DNA from: JADHUC01 sp964617665 | GTDB lineage: Bacteria > Planctomycetota > Planctomycetia > Pirellulales > Pirellulaceae | Assembly: GCA_964617665.1 (NCBI GenBank) | Contig: CAZUAH010000008.1 | Span: 1 to 64,000, forward strand | Reading direction: 5' to 3' | Length of the DNA stretch: 64,000 nucleotides | Shown: one piece after another, positions 33,123-41,274 of the stretch | How the letters are laid out: every line of letters starts with the position of its first letter | How positions within the stretch are numbered: position 1 is the first letter of the stretch | Program-made: the position numbers and the translations under genes | The notes under the pieces: generated by a model | Told to the model about the DNA's origin: nothing | Database searches by the model: none | Seen by the model: the letters and a program-made list of their open reading frames with translations, nothing else

Positions 33123-35174
33123 ATGAAGTGTGCAGCCCTCTTGCTGGTTTCACTTGCAGTTGTTGGTGCGTTCTCGCGAGATTCATTGGCTGCTGAAGAT
33201 GCGCAGCGCGAGAACAACTCGGGGCTGGCGAAGCAGACGAGGGAGAAGTCGGAAGCACCGAAGAAGCCACGTGATGAGACATCCAGCGATTCCCGTCCAG
33301 CCAAACGGGGTGACCCGCAGATCTTTGCGCCGATTGTAGTGGAAGCCGAAGGCTTCCCCTGCTCGGTGACAATGAAGTCGCGCGATGGGATTGGCGAAAG
33401 GCCGTTTAATCTCGTGGGAGTGAAGGGTCTGGTGCCATACGAAGAACAAGCGGCGGCCTACGAGTCTGCTTTCGCCAAGGCGACGGGATATAGCCCCTAT
33501 CAGGACGTTCCGAGATACCTGTTCTTCGTGGCGGAAAGGGCTGATGTACCAGTCGATCCTGAAGCCTCACTCGAATGGAAGCCAATTTCCAACAGCAACT
33601 ACGCCATGAAATTGTCGTTGCGATACGCCGAAACCGTTACCGAGATTGCGGACGAGGCATACATCGTTCCGGGCGTTCTCACCATGCCGATTCCGTCCAT
33701 CCAGCCGACGGCAAGCGACTCGTTGTCGCTACACAGCAAGGTTCCCAAGAGGAATACGCAACAGAATCCGGACCCGCAGCATGACGATGAGCAGCGCCGA
33801 CGAAAGAACGCAGAGGATCATCGCGAGGGCGTGACACCGCGAAAGGAATACAAGATGGTCCGCTTTTTCGATTTCCACGCCAAGGCCGGGCAGTCGTATC
33901 GCTATCGTATCGCAGTCGTGCTGGAGGATCCCAATCGGCCGCGAGATCCCGAGAAGCCGGCACCCGACAAGAGCAACCTCGAGGCTTCGGTTGTGCGGAG
34001 ACTTGAAGAAATAGAGGCAGCAGACGAAGCGTTTTCCAAGAAGAACGGAAAACCCCGCAGGACCTTCTATCGGCAAACGGCGTGGAGCGAGCCAAGCAAC
34101 ATCGTAACGGTAGGCCAGGCTCCCGAGAGCGGCTCTCCGCCCGAGTCTTTGCCCACACAAGTGAAGGAATCTGTTCGTGAGACCAAGGAAGGCGTAGTGG
34201 CCGAATGGGAGAAGCAATACGCGCGTCAGCGCGCGGTTTTGAGGTGGCCTCGCGAATTGGGGGAAGACTTCAATGCCGCGGTTGGAGGCATACATCCTAT
34301 CGAAACCAAAGTGGATTTCCCCACATCGCCGCGTAAGCAACTGGAGATCGACTTGCGTCATCGCTACGCCAAGTATGTCGAGCATCTCCTGCCAGAGTTG
34401 GCCGCGCTGATCGGTTCTCGCTGGGCTCCTCAATTCAATGCCACGGAAATGAAGGATATCCGCGAAGGACGCAGCCAGGGCACCACAGACCCCAAGCGAA
34501 AACCGGATGTGGTTCACTGGAGCCCCGCGGACCAAAAGCGTCTACTGGAAAACCACTTCAACTGGTCATCGCAATCCGGCGGCGTACCCTCGACCCTGCA
34601 AGTGCTTTACGCTCAGGAGGATCTGTGGGTTCTCGAAGCGATTATGCGGATCATTCGCGAGACTAATGGCAAAGTTCAATCAAAGGAGGAGGCGGTCGTC
34701 AAGGCGATCCAACACATTCGGATCGGCCGCGATACTGTGGCGCACGATCGCGAAATCGACCAACGCGACCCGGCAAATGACCGTTACGTAGATGGGAGGG
34801 GCACACCGCTACTTGGCGGCCAATTGCGATCAGCCGTGCGGTCACCGGGCGGAGATCCCAGTCTGGCGATCGCCAAACGCCTTCCGGTCAGCATGAAGAT
34901 GACGATGGACCAACAGCACATCAACAAGCTGCTAGTCGCCTGTGGCGAATCGCACCTACCATTGGAAGTCAGGCAAATTCGCCTCGGCCATACCCCATTA
35001 CCGGATCGCTTGGGGGACGCTCTCAACAGGAAGACAGTGGACGAAGCACCGAAAGATGGCAACCAAGGAAGACAGCCTCAAACGAGCCTCCCACAATTCC
35101 CAGACGTGACGGTCGAACTAGATGGTCTGATCTACATCTATAACCCGGTGGAGAGCGAGAGTTCAGCACGTTAA
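33123..35174 (+). CDS. Large exported protein of unknown function (683 aa)
   Basis: A signal peptide (MKCAALLLVSLAVVGAFSRD) follows an AAGGGGAC site. The mature protein is hydrophilic, with a proline- and charge-rich spacer (residues about 190-240), a segment FDFHAKAGQSYRYRIAVVLE at about 250 that reads like a fibronectin-type beta domain, and a second half rich in charged helices. No catalytic motif is seen. It follows the coiled-coil/propeller pair in the same direction but has its own extended -10 promoter. Planctomycetes carry long proteins of this sort with the phrase FFDF-x-A-x-x-G-x-x-YRYR; I know of no assigned role. Confidence 0.65.
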   Translation: MKCAALLLVSLAVVGAFSRDSLAAEDAQRENNSGLAKQTREKSEAPKKPRDETSSDSRPAKRGDPQIFAPIVVEAEGFPCSVTMKSRDGIGERPFNLVGVKGLVPYEEQAAAYESAFAKATGYSPYQDVPRYLFFVAERADVPVDPEASLEWKPISNSNYAMKLSLRYAETVTEIADEAYIVPGVLTMPIPSIQPTASDSLSLHSKVPKRNTQQNPDPQHDDEQRRRKNAEDHREGVTPRKEYKMVRFFDFHAKAGQSYRYRIAVVLEDPNRPRDPEKPAPDKSNLEASVVRRLEEIEAADEAFSKKNGKPRRTFYRQTAWSEPSNIVTVGQAPESGSPPESLPTQVKESVRETKEGVVAEWEKQYARQRAVLRWPRELGEDFNAAVGGIHPIETKVDFPTSPRKQLEIDLRHRYAKYVEHLLPELAALIGSRWAPQFNATEMKDIREGRSQGTTDPKRKPDVVHWSPADQKRLLENHFNWSSQSGGVPSTLQVLYAQEDLWVLEAIMRIIRETNGKVQSKEEAVVKAIQHIRIGRDTVAHDREIDQRDPANDRYVDGRGTPLLGGQLRSAVRSPGGDPSLAIAKRLPVSMKMTMDQQHINKLLVACGESHLPLEVRQIRLGHTPLPDRLGDALNRKTVDEAPKDGNQGRQPQTSLPQFPDVTVELDGLIYIYNPVESESSAR

Positions 35175-35191
35175 CGCTGGATTCCACTGGT

Positions 35192-36343
35192 CTATTCGTA
35201 TTTCTCCTTCAGCACCGCCGCTGCCTCGGCGATGCGGTGGATCTTTTTCACTGCCACCTCTTCCTCGTTGACGCAGCGGTTGGCGAAGCAGCCGAACCCG
35301 CAGTCCGGGTTCAAGAACATCTGTTCAGGGCTGTAGTACTCCAACGCCAGCTCGGCCTTGGCCACGATTTCCGCGACACTTTCCGGGTCCGCGGTGCGCG
35401 GATTCACGACACCCAGCCCAATTTCGCGGTCGGACAGCGTTTTGCCCACCACGTGCACGTCGCCCGCGCGCGGCGTGGCGTATTCCAGTACGAATTGGCT
35501 GACCTTGATTTTCGTGAACGCGGGTAACAGTCGCTCGTAGTCACCTGTCAGCAGCACCTCCTCTTTGCGGCTCCAGTTGCCGCGGCAGACATGCAAACCG
35601 ATGCGCACGCCGTTTATGCCTTCGATCACGCGGTTCAGAAGCTCGGCCGCGTACTCCAACTCCGCACCCGCATCACGGCGGGTCGCCAGGGTCGCTCACA
35701 TGAATGTGCGGCGGTCGCAGTCCTCCGAGAACACTATCTCCGTGAGCACCGGCTCGTCGAACTGCACGAAGGCTGCGCCCGCCTCCTTCAGATCGATCAG
35801 TTCCTCGCGGAGGATCTTCACCACGTCGTCGCCCATCTCCGTCTTATCGTCGTATCCCTGGCCGGAGAAGGCGCCTACCCACATGGCGCGCGTGAGCAGG
35901 TACGGTCCGGGCAGTGTGACCTTCACGGGCTTGTCGGTGATCTCTTGCACGAAGCGAAGCTCTTTCACGGCCAGCGGCTCTCGCCTCGAAATCCGGCCCA
36001 CGCACGTGGGATTCTTGATGGCGGACGCAGGCACATCGAGCGTGTCAAGTATTTCCTCGAATCCGGATTTGTCTTCTACCGTGTCCAGCATTTCAGCCAA
36101 GGACATCAGCTTCGTTCCATCCAGCTTGTCCGTGACAAAGGAGTAGAAGTTGTCCCGCCGCTGCTCGCCGTCCACCACAATGTCCACACCGGCCGCAACC
36201 TGGTGCTCGACGCAGCGGCGGACCTCGCCGTCCGCCACGCGATCGAACTCGCCGGCTGTCATGCGCCCCTTCTGCCTGTCACGCAACGCGCGCAGCAGAT
36301 CTTTCGATCGTGGCCAGCTACCCACTTGGGTTACGGTAAACAT
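35192..36343 (-). CDS. MetE-like (cobalamin-independent) methyltransferase with in-frame TGA: candidate selenoprotein (383 aa)
   Basis: ATG 36343 (after GGAGGGATA) opens MFTVTQVGSWPRSKDLLRAL, the start of the core-only MetE branch. Zinc ligands are in LHVCRGNW (His, Cys) and NPDCGFG (Cys); KVTLPGPYLLTRAMW, VQFDEPVLTEIVF and LEYATPRAGDV are family motifs. The frame is continuous except for TGA at 35696-35698, in RRTFM-TGA-ATLATRRD. From memory, homologues read R-S/T-FMC-x-A/S-L here, so TGA replaces a conserved cysteine. A textbook SECIS-like hairpin follows. The segment after the TGA holds all zinc ligands, so a truncated product would be inactive, yet this part is intact. Known family members transfer methyl groups to thiols; the in vivo substrate is open. 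Last gene of the TusA/DsrE/OsmC operon, 11 bases after the preceding stop. Confidence 0.75.
35666..35683 (-). promoter_or_regulatory. Candidate bacterial SECIS hairpin in the MetE-like gene
   Basis: ACCCGC pairs perfectly with GCGGGU around the six-base loop CGUGAU. Counting from the base after the TGA, the stem arms are nucleotides 13-18 and 25-30 and the loop GU is at 20-21, the same loop size and GU position as I count for E. coli fdhF (loop AGGUCU). It lacks an obvious bulged U, which varies among SelB proteins. Confidence 0.6.
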
Positions 36344-36354
36344 TATCCCTCCGG

Positions 36355-37086
36355 TCAAACGATGGCCAGTTTCGCCTTGAGTTCCACGGCCTTTTTCAAT
36401 GTTTGCGCCAGCGGCGAACGATCGAATGTGCGCTTCCACGACGCCCGCACCTTCTCCGCGTCGTCTAACGTCGAAGCAAAGCACTTCAGCTCGATGGACT
36501 TGAAAGACGGATCGCCATCCTCGATCCCAAGGTGGGCCAGCACATTGTCGAGCTTCCCCTTGATAGAGATCTCGATGTCATCGATTTCGAGCCCGTCCTT
36601 CGCGCACTCCGTAGCGAATCCCGTGCTCAACGCACCGGCCAGCGCTGCCAACAGGTACTCGGCGGCTGATGGATGCACGTCCTTCTCCTCGAAGCTCGCG
36701 GGTTGGCCCACGTCGAAGGAGAAGTTGCGGAAGTAGACCGTGCTCTTCAGATGACCCGTGGACCGAGACCGGGCGCGCCACTCGTAGGTCTTGGCTCTCT
36801 CCTTGTCTTCGTCCAGGGCCTTCTCCTCATCTTCGGCCGGCTGGCCGCGCCGCAAGAAGTAACGCACGCATTCTGCTCCAGGCAGTGCTCCCAGGTACTC
36901 GTGTCCGGTCATGCGGCACCACGGTGGCAGGTCATCAGCCACCGTCGCTTCGCGGCTGCGCATCTCCAAGATGCCGCCCACCGGCACTTCGAGCATGTTC
37001 CCGCGCAAAATCAGCACCAGCCCGGACCCGCAGTCCAGGTCGCCGCCGTCGAACATGCGGTCAGGCTTGATTTCGTCGAGGTTCAT
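36355..37086 (-). CDS. Fusion of TusA-like and OsmC-like domains (243 aa)
   Basis: Residues about 10-75 (DGGDLDCGSGLVLILRGNML to CRMTGHEYLG) match the TusA/SirA sulfur-carrier fold: the Cys of DLDCGSG is in the place of the persulfide cysteine and WCRMTGHEYL matches the closing helix. After a charged linker, residues about 105-243 are OsmC-like (TVYFRNFSFDVGQPASFEEK, HPSAAEYLLAALAGALSTGF, ISIKGKLDNVLAHLGIEDGD, ECAKDGLEIDDIEI), a family of thiol-dependent peroxidases. The joining implies that sulfur or selenium carried on the TusA part is passed to the OsmC part. ATG 37086 follows GAGGGATCG. It lies in the four-gene operon 37725-35192 with 11-12 base gaps. Confidence 0.8.
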   Translation of the reverse strand: MNLDEIKPDRMFDGGDLDCGSGLVLILRGNMLEVPVGGILEMRSREATVADDLPPWCRMTGHEYLGALPGAECVRYFLRRGQPAEDEEKALDEDKERAKTYEWRARSRSTGHLKSTVYFRNFSFDVGQPASFEEKDVHPSAAEYLLAALAGALSTGFATECAKDGLEIDDIEISIKGKLDNVLAHLGIEDGDPSFKSIELKCFASTLDDAEKVRASWKRTFDRSPLAQTLKKAVELKAKLAIV

Positions 37087-37098
37087 CGATCCCTCTGG

Positions 37099-37464
37099 TC
37101 AATAGCAGACGCAGGGCGAACCCTCGGACAGCCACTCGACCAGCGTGGCCCCACCCGCGGGTTTGGCGCCCTCGATGAGCATATCCTCGGAGATATCGCG
37201 CTTCTTCAGGCAGGGCGAGCATACGAGCACCTTGCCGCCGCCGGCGAGGAATTTTTCCACCAACTCCTTGAGCGGCGCGAACGGTGCGCCCTCGTTGATC
37301 TTTTCTGCCTCGCCTTTCACCGCGGCCCACACGCCGTCGGTGCTAAGGAATACGAGCGTGTCCAGCTCGCTCCCCAGTGCCGCATTGGCCACGACGAAAC
37401 CGACGGTGACCTTGTCCGTGTCCTGCCGACAGTGGGTGATGGATACGCAAAAAGTCTTTGCCAC
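37099..37464 (-). CDS. DsrE/DsrF-family sulfur-relay protein (121 aa)
   Basis: The protein has the DsrE fold order: strand MAKTFCVSITHCRQDTDKV, helix GFVVANAALGSELDTLVFLS, then GVWAAVKGEAEKINEGAPFA and the loop GKVLVCSPCLKKRDISEDML with the conserved cysteine (SPC). Members carry persulfide sulfur or selenium between TusA-type and acceptor proteins. The start is GTG 37464 with AGGAGGAG overlapping the end of the upstream TusA-like gene, so translation is coupled. It sits between a TusA-like gene and a TusA-OsmC fusion, an arrangement like sulfur-relay clusters and reminiscent of the selenium-linked YedF protein, which joins TusA and DsrE domains. Confidence 0.85.
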   Translation of the reverse strand: MAKTFCVSITHCRQDTDKVTVGFVVANAALGSELDTLVFLSTDGVWAAVKGEAEKINEGAPFAPLKELVEKFLAGGGKVLVCSPCLKKRDISEDMLIEGAKPAGGATLVEWLSEGSPCVCY

Positions 37465-37467
37465 GAT

Positions 37468-37725
37468 TCACTCCTCCTTACGATGATTACCGTTTTTCTC
37501 GATGAGGTAATAGGGATGAGACTGCGCGATCAACCGGTTCCCCGTAAGCCGGCACCAAGCTGGCACCTCCATCGGTGAGCCGATGTCCCGAGTGGCCAGC
37601 ATCACGATCGAGCCCGTCGGAAGGGGGCGGATGTGCATACGAAAGTCGAGCAGCAGTTGACCGCAGCCGAGTTCCATGGCATCGAACACATCGTCGAAGT
37701 TCCAATCCGGAGGTACGCGTTCCAC
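37468..37725 (-). CDS. Small TusA-like sulfur-carrier protein (85 aa)
   Basis: The start is GTG 37725 with GGGGAGGA nine bases before. The sequence follows TusA: MELGCGQLLLDFRMHIRPLP with the carrier cysteine, GSIVMLATRDIGSPMEVPAW and CRLTGNRLIAQ as the final helix. The CPxP signature is altered to CGQL, as it is in the TusA part of the OsmC fusion (CGSG), so the two probably arose from one duplication. It is the first gene of the operon and would load sulfur or selenium for DsrE. Confidence 0.75.
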   Translation of the reverse strand: MERVPPDWNFDDVFDAMELGCGQLLLDFRMHIRPLPTGSIVMLATRDIGSPMEVPAWCRLTGNRLIAQSHPYYLIEKNGNHRKEE

Positions 37726-37999
37726 GCCTGCAGTTCCTCCCCAATCGACGTTTGAGCACTTCGTTCGAGACCGGGCTCACGAAATATCCGATCCTACCGA
37801 TAATTGCATGAACCACTTAACCGGCGTATCCCTCGGCTTCACTTGGCAACAAGGCATGTAGTGAGCCAATACGTTCTTTCTCGCATATCGATTCGGCCAA
37901 TGGGCTCCTCATCGTTCACTATGTCCTTGGACTATTGATGAACACTGCAGTCCTACAAACAGATGAGCATATCCGCGACCATCTCGTGCCGATCGGCGT

Positions 38000-38707
38000 C
38001 TACTCCACCTTCTCTCCTGGGTTCAGTTCCCGAATCCTGATGTTCCTCCAACGCACTTGGTACGGCCCGGTGTCTTTCTTTATGCCATGGACTTGCAGGC
38101 CGATGAAGCCAGTGGCGTCCATGTCGTCACGGAAGTCGGCGCAGGGAACTCCGTTAACCCACGATCGGATGCGGTCGCCTTGTGCGACGATACGATAGCA
38201 GTTCCATTCGCCATCTTTGAAGGCCTTTGTAGCTTCAGGCTTGTCGGACATATCGTCGAGCCATTTGGTTCGCCGGCCCTCGTCCCAGAAGTTGCCGGAC
38301 GATCCCCTTGCTGCTGCGGCAATTTCACACTGGTAGCCGTAGACTTCGCCCTTCTTGCGGATGCGTTCGGGCTTGGACATCTGCGGCGTGTCCTTCTCGT
38401 AAACGTGGCTTCGGATCTGGATACCCGAGTTCAACGGCGTATCACATAGCACCTCCAACTCCAGAATGAAATCGCCGAACGGCCCTTTGCATAGGAACGT
38501 ATTGCGGCTGCCGTCGGCGGTGGTCCCAACGATCATCCCATCCTTTGCTTCGTAAGTGGCATACCCGCCTTGTTTCGTCCAGCCTTCGATAGTCTTGCCA
38601 TCAAAAAGGGAAACCCATTTCCCGTCGTCGGCGTTTGCGTACGCGCCGATGGCCAGGATGAAGGTGAGTGATAGAGCAGTTGTGAGAGTAGAATTCTGTC
38701 GCATCAT
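38000..38707 (-). CDS. DUF1080 (3-keto-disaccharide hydrolase fold) exported protein (235 aa)
   Basis: ATG 38707 follows AAAGGA and opens a signal peptide (TALSLTFILAIGAYANADD). The mature part reads KWVSLFDGKTIEGWTKQGG, DFILELEVLCDTPLNSGIQI, EVYGYQCEIAAAARGSSGNF and GPYQVRWRNIRIREL, the full concanavalin-like pattern of DUF1080. The family includes 3-keto-glucoside hydrolases and is one of the largest in planctomycetes. It is normal in length. Upstream residues to 38866 are not part of the gene. Likely role: extracellular or periplasmic sugar processing, often with Gfo/Idh oxidoreductases, of which two are in this window. Confidence 0.9.
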   Translation of the reverse strand: MMRQNSTLTTALSLTFILAIGAYANADDGKWVSLFDGKTIEGWTKQGGYATYEAKDGMIVGTTADGSRNTFLCKGPFGDFILELEVLCDTPLNSGIQIRSHVYEKDTPQMSKPERIRKKGEVYGYQCEIAAAARGSSGNFWDEGRRTKWLDDMSDKPEATKAFKDGEWNCYRIVAQGDRIRSWVNGVPCADFRDDMDATGFIGLQVHGIKKDTGPYQVRWRNIRIRELNPGEKVE

Positions 38708-38765
38708 GTTGGTCCTTTGTGTTGCAGTTGTCGAGACTTGTCGGCCGGCAGGGGCATGACTCTTG

Positions 38766-39692
38766 TCAGTGTATATCACCCCCTGGCGCATCGCCTTCAG
38801 AAACCGTGTCATCCAAGCCCTCATCTTGAATGAGACGCGTTGTGTCGTCAATGGATCCCCACGCAATCTCCTGAAGCCGTTTTGCCTGATCGCCGGGAAT
38901 GCTTACCAATGCCTTGTCGCCTTGCTTGATTTCGTTAGGCAGACCGACCGGGCTCGCGTCCAACAGCGTGCCATAGAACACGCAAGCGGCCAAGTACGTG
39001 CCCACTGGATTCGGATGGCTCTTGTCGGGACGATGCAGAACGAAGGCAGGATCGGCTGCCAGAGCCATCTTCCAGGCGATGCCGACCGGAGCGACCTTCG
39101 CGTCAAGTTCCTGGGCGATATCGAAATAGGCCCCGTTCAGACCGCCCCGCAGACCGGCCTGCTGTTGCTGACGCCACGCATCGAAATCGACTACTTTCGT
39201 CGATCTGCTGATTTGGTACATCGCACGCGCGAAGTCCAGCGATGCGGCCGGGGCGGCTCCTTCTTGCATGTCGGGAATATGCTGCCGCGCCCATGCCAGA
39301 TAGAAAACCGTCTGTGCGCCCTGTTGTTTGATCTCTGCATCGAGGAGACGGGCGTACTTATGCATCGACTGCCGGTCGACGACGGGGCGGAGGCTTTGCT
39401 CCTGCAATACGACCACATCCCACTTCTCTGCGCGGATCTTGTCGATGGCCTTTTGCTCGCGGACATGTCTCTCCAGCGTGCAACCGCCCGCAAGGTGTCG
39501 ATCCGCGTTGATCTTTCGTCCATCCGCGGCATCGGCCAACGCCTCAACCATCGCAGGAAGATCATTCGCAGCGGTGTAGCTGTTTCCTATAAAAAGCACT
39601 TTCAGCGGAGCGTCATGCCCTTCCTGGGCGAACGCTGCGACGGTTACAAGTAGAAGTGTCGCCACGCAGATCCACTTGTGACTTAGTTTCAT
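38766..39692 (-). CDS. Secreted SGNH-hydrolase-like protein (308 aa)
   Basis: The signal peptide (WICVATLLLVTVAAFAQEG) is followed by LKVLFIGNSYTAANDLPAMV, block I of SGNH hydrolases with the serine in GNSY. AGGCTLERH supplies the glycine of block II, and SHPNPVGTYLAACV the C-terminal histidine block (here S-H-P rather than D-x-x-H). VVVLQEQSLRPVVDR matches block III. This planctomycete subgroup has a substituted acid position, so esterase activity is plausible rather than certain. It lies 58 bases upstream of the DUF1080 gene on the same strand, so co-transcription is possible. Confidence 0.75.
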   Translation of the reverse strand: MKLSHKWICVATLLLVTVAAFAQEGHDAPLKVLFIGNSYTAANDLPAMVEALADAADGRKINADRHLAGGCTLERHVREQKAIDKIRAEKWDVVVLQEQSLRPVVDRQSMHKYARLLDAEIKQQGAQTVFYLAWARQHIPDMQEGAAPAASLDFARAMYQISRSTKVVDFDAWRQQQQAGLRGGLNGAYFDIAQELDAKVAPVGIAWKMALAADPAFVLHRPDKSHPNPVGTYLAACVFYGTLLDASPVGLPNEIKQGDKALVSIPGDQAKRLQEIAWGSIDDTTRLIQDEGLDDTVSEGDAPGGDIH

Positions 39693-39746
39693 GTTGCATC
39701 CATCTCACTTTGGGATTTTCGATTGGGACTTCTAAAAGGTCCAATG

Positions 39747-40040
39747 CTATCGATTCGTCTTGCGGTAGTCGGCGGCCATTTTCGGATACACGTCGATTTC
39801 GAGCTTCGTGTTTCCTTCCAGATCGAACAACGCAGGCCCCTGCCAATTCGTTGGCTCCGTGAGACAGGGAACTGTCACAGCACATTCTATCACCCGATGA
39901 TGCTCGTTGATAGAAACTAAGCGATGCGATGCCACGGGGCGCCAGAGGAGTTCGGCAAAGGCGATACCGAGGTGCCGTCGTTACTGCTCGATGGCGAGGG
40001 GGAGCCGGCGACGATCGATTTCAGCCATCCGCGTGCCTGA
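39747..40040. pseudogene. Opposed gene fragments between the SGNH gene and 40054
   Basis: On the minus strand 39747-39980 is open and contains IECAVTVPCLTEPTNWQGPA and LEGNTKLEIDVYPKMAADY, a convincing protein tail without a start. On the plus strand 39924-40040 encodes a 38-residue tail ending VPSLLLDGEGEPATIDFSH. Neither has a Shine-Dalgarno or a full domain, and they overlap head to head near 39925. They resemble broken ends of two genes, as at 1790-1893. Families not recognised. Confidence 0.35.
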
Positions 40041-40053
40041 CGTTACGCCATCA

Positions 40054-40344
40054 TCACCACGGCGTCCAGTAGATGCCGTTTCCTCGCACTCCGACGTCTC
40101 CGGTGGGGACGCCATAGTTGTCGAAGAAGCGAGCGTGGAAACCACCGTAGTACCGAGGATAGTACTCGCGTTGGTAGCCGTACGGATCGTGGCGGTAGAC
40201 GTGATTCGCATCCCGCGGTGCGCGGACAGTGGGCGGGTTAGGTCGCCGTCGCAAGAGCCTGCCTCGACGTTCAGCCGCGCATACATCACAAGTAAGGGAA
40301 GCGAGCACAGCGATAACTGACAGTTTGAACAGGATTTGCTTCAT
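40054..40344 (-). CDS. Small exported Tyr/Arg-rich protein (96 aa)
   Basis: ATG 40344 starts a signal peptide (ILFKLSVIAVLASLTCDVCA). The mature 70 residues are rich in Arg, Tyr, Pro and Gly, e.g. HVYRHDPYGYQREYYPRYYG and VRGNGIYWTPW at the end. Short secreted proteins of this composition are common and poorly conserved in planctomycetes. No domain is known. The Shine-Dalgarno is weak. Confidence 0.6.
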   Translation of the reverse strand: MKQILFKLSVIAVLASLTCDVCAAERRGRLLRRRPNPPTVRAPRDANHVYRHDPYGYQREYYPRYYGGFHARFFDNYGVPTGDVGVRGNGIYWTPW

Positions 40345-40701
40345 AACGTTTCTACCGGTTGCGAGGCCGATGGTGCCTTCGAGGCGTGTCCACTTCTGCT
40401 GTGGAATGCTGACCACCTGAGTATGTATAGCTTGCAGATCTGAGATTGTGGCCCTGGCATGCCGCCTAGTGCGAGAGAATCCCCGAATAGGCTGCGACTC
40501 CTCCAGCAACACAGAATGCCACGGCCATCGCGGTGGTTCGCAACCGGGCCATGCAGGACACACCCACGAAACCGCCGTCGTGGCCTGGCGACGCTCCAAC
40601 GGTTACACTGTTGCCATAGTCATGAACGCTCGGACGCGGCTCCTGTTGGTTCGCCACTCGGTTGATTCACGTTTTGTACAGCGCGCTATGGAGACATCTC
40701 A
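40345..40701. other. Gene-free stretch, 357 bases
   Basis: Only short overlapping frames without start signals are found on either strand. It separates the divergent Tyr/Arg-rich and DUF4240 genes and presumably contains their promoters; none was convincing by eye. I see no repeat or terminator. Confidence 0.4.
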
Positions 40702-41199
40702 ATGAACCGAGACGACTTCTGGAAACTTGTGGAAGACGCTGAATCCGGGCGGGGACCATACGAGCAGGCCGAAGTGATACAGGCGGAGCTTGCCAAGCGG
40801 TCACCAGAGGAAATCGTGGAGTTCGAACGTCACGTGCGTGAACTGCAGGCGTCGTCATACACATGGGATCTCTGGGGTGCCGCATACTTGATCAATGGCG
40901 GCTGCTCCGATGACGGATTCGAGTACTTTCGCGGTTGGCTGATTGCTCAAGGCCGATCTGTCTTTGAGAATGCTGTCGCGGCCCCGGATTCTTTGGCCGA
41001 CCTGCCCGACCTTGAGGAAGATGTCGAATGCGAAGAAATGCTATACGTCGCATTCTCTGCATACCAATCGGCCACGGGAACTGAAATACCCAGCGTGCCA
41101 ATCAAATTGCCTGATCTTGGTGAAGGTTGGGATTTCGACGACGACGCGGAAATGAAGAAGCGATACCCAAAGCTGTTCGCGAAGTTCTGCTCCGAGTAG
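40702..41199 (+). CDS. DUF4240-like protein (165 aa)
   Basis: The protein opens MNRDDFWKLVEDAESG and continues with SYTWDLWGAAYLINGGCSDD and GFEYFRGWLIAQGRSVFENA, the features of DUF4240 proteins, ending in the acidic tail GWDFDDDAEMKKRYPKLFAK. It is cytoplasmic, without signal or membrane segments. The family often sits among immunity or toxin-related genes and in Streptomyces and planctomycete genomes, but its biochemical role is unknown. ATG 40702 follows a weak GGAGACATCTCA. Confidence 0.8.
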   Translation: MNRDDFWKLVEDAESGRGPYEQAEVIQAELAKRSPEEIVEFERHVRELQASSYTWDLWGAAYLINGGCSDDGFEYFRGWLIAQGRSVFENAVAAPDSLADLPDLEEDVECEEMLYVAFSAYQSATGTEIPSVPIKLPDLGEGWDFDDDAEMKKRYPKLFAKFCSE

Positions 41200-41274
41200 C
41201 CGGTCCCAGCCGATGGAATTCGCGAGCAGACCCTGACGGACCAAATGCCATCGCAGCTTCATGAATTATCCGGC

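Noticed and set aside
35192..35659. A separate 155-residue gene for the C-terminal half of the MetE-like protein
   Set aside because: It would begin with a TTG without ribosome site, lies in the same frame as the upstream half, and lacks the N-terminal part of the barrel.
28875..36343. General reassignment of TGA to an amino acid in this organism
   Set aside because: Many complete genes in the window end with TGA at the expected place (for example 2754, 6721, 10154, 26854), so TGA is a normal stop and only the two special cases look recoded.
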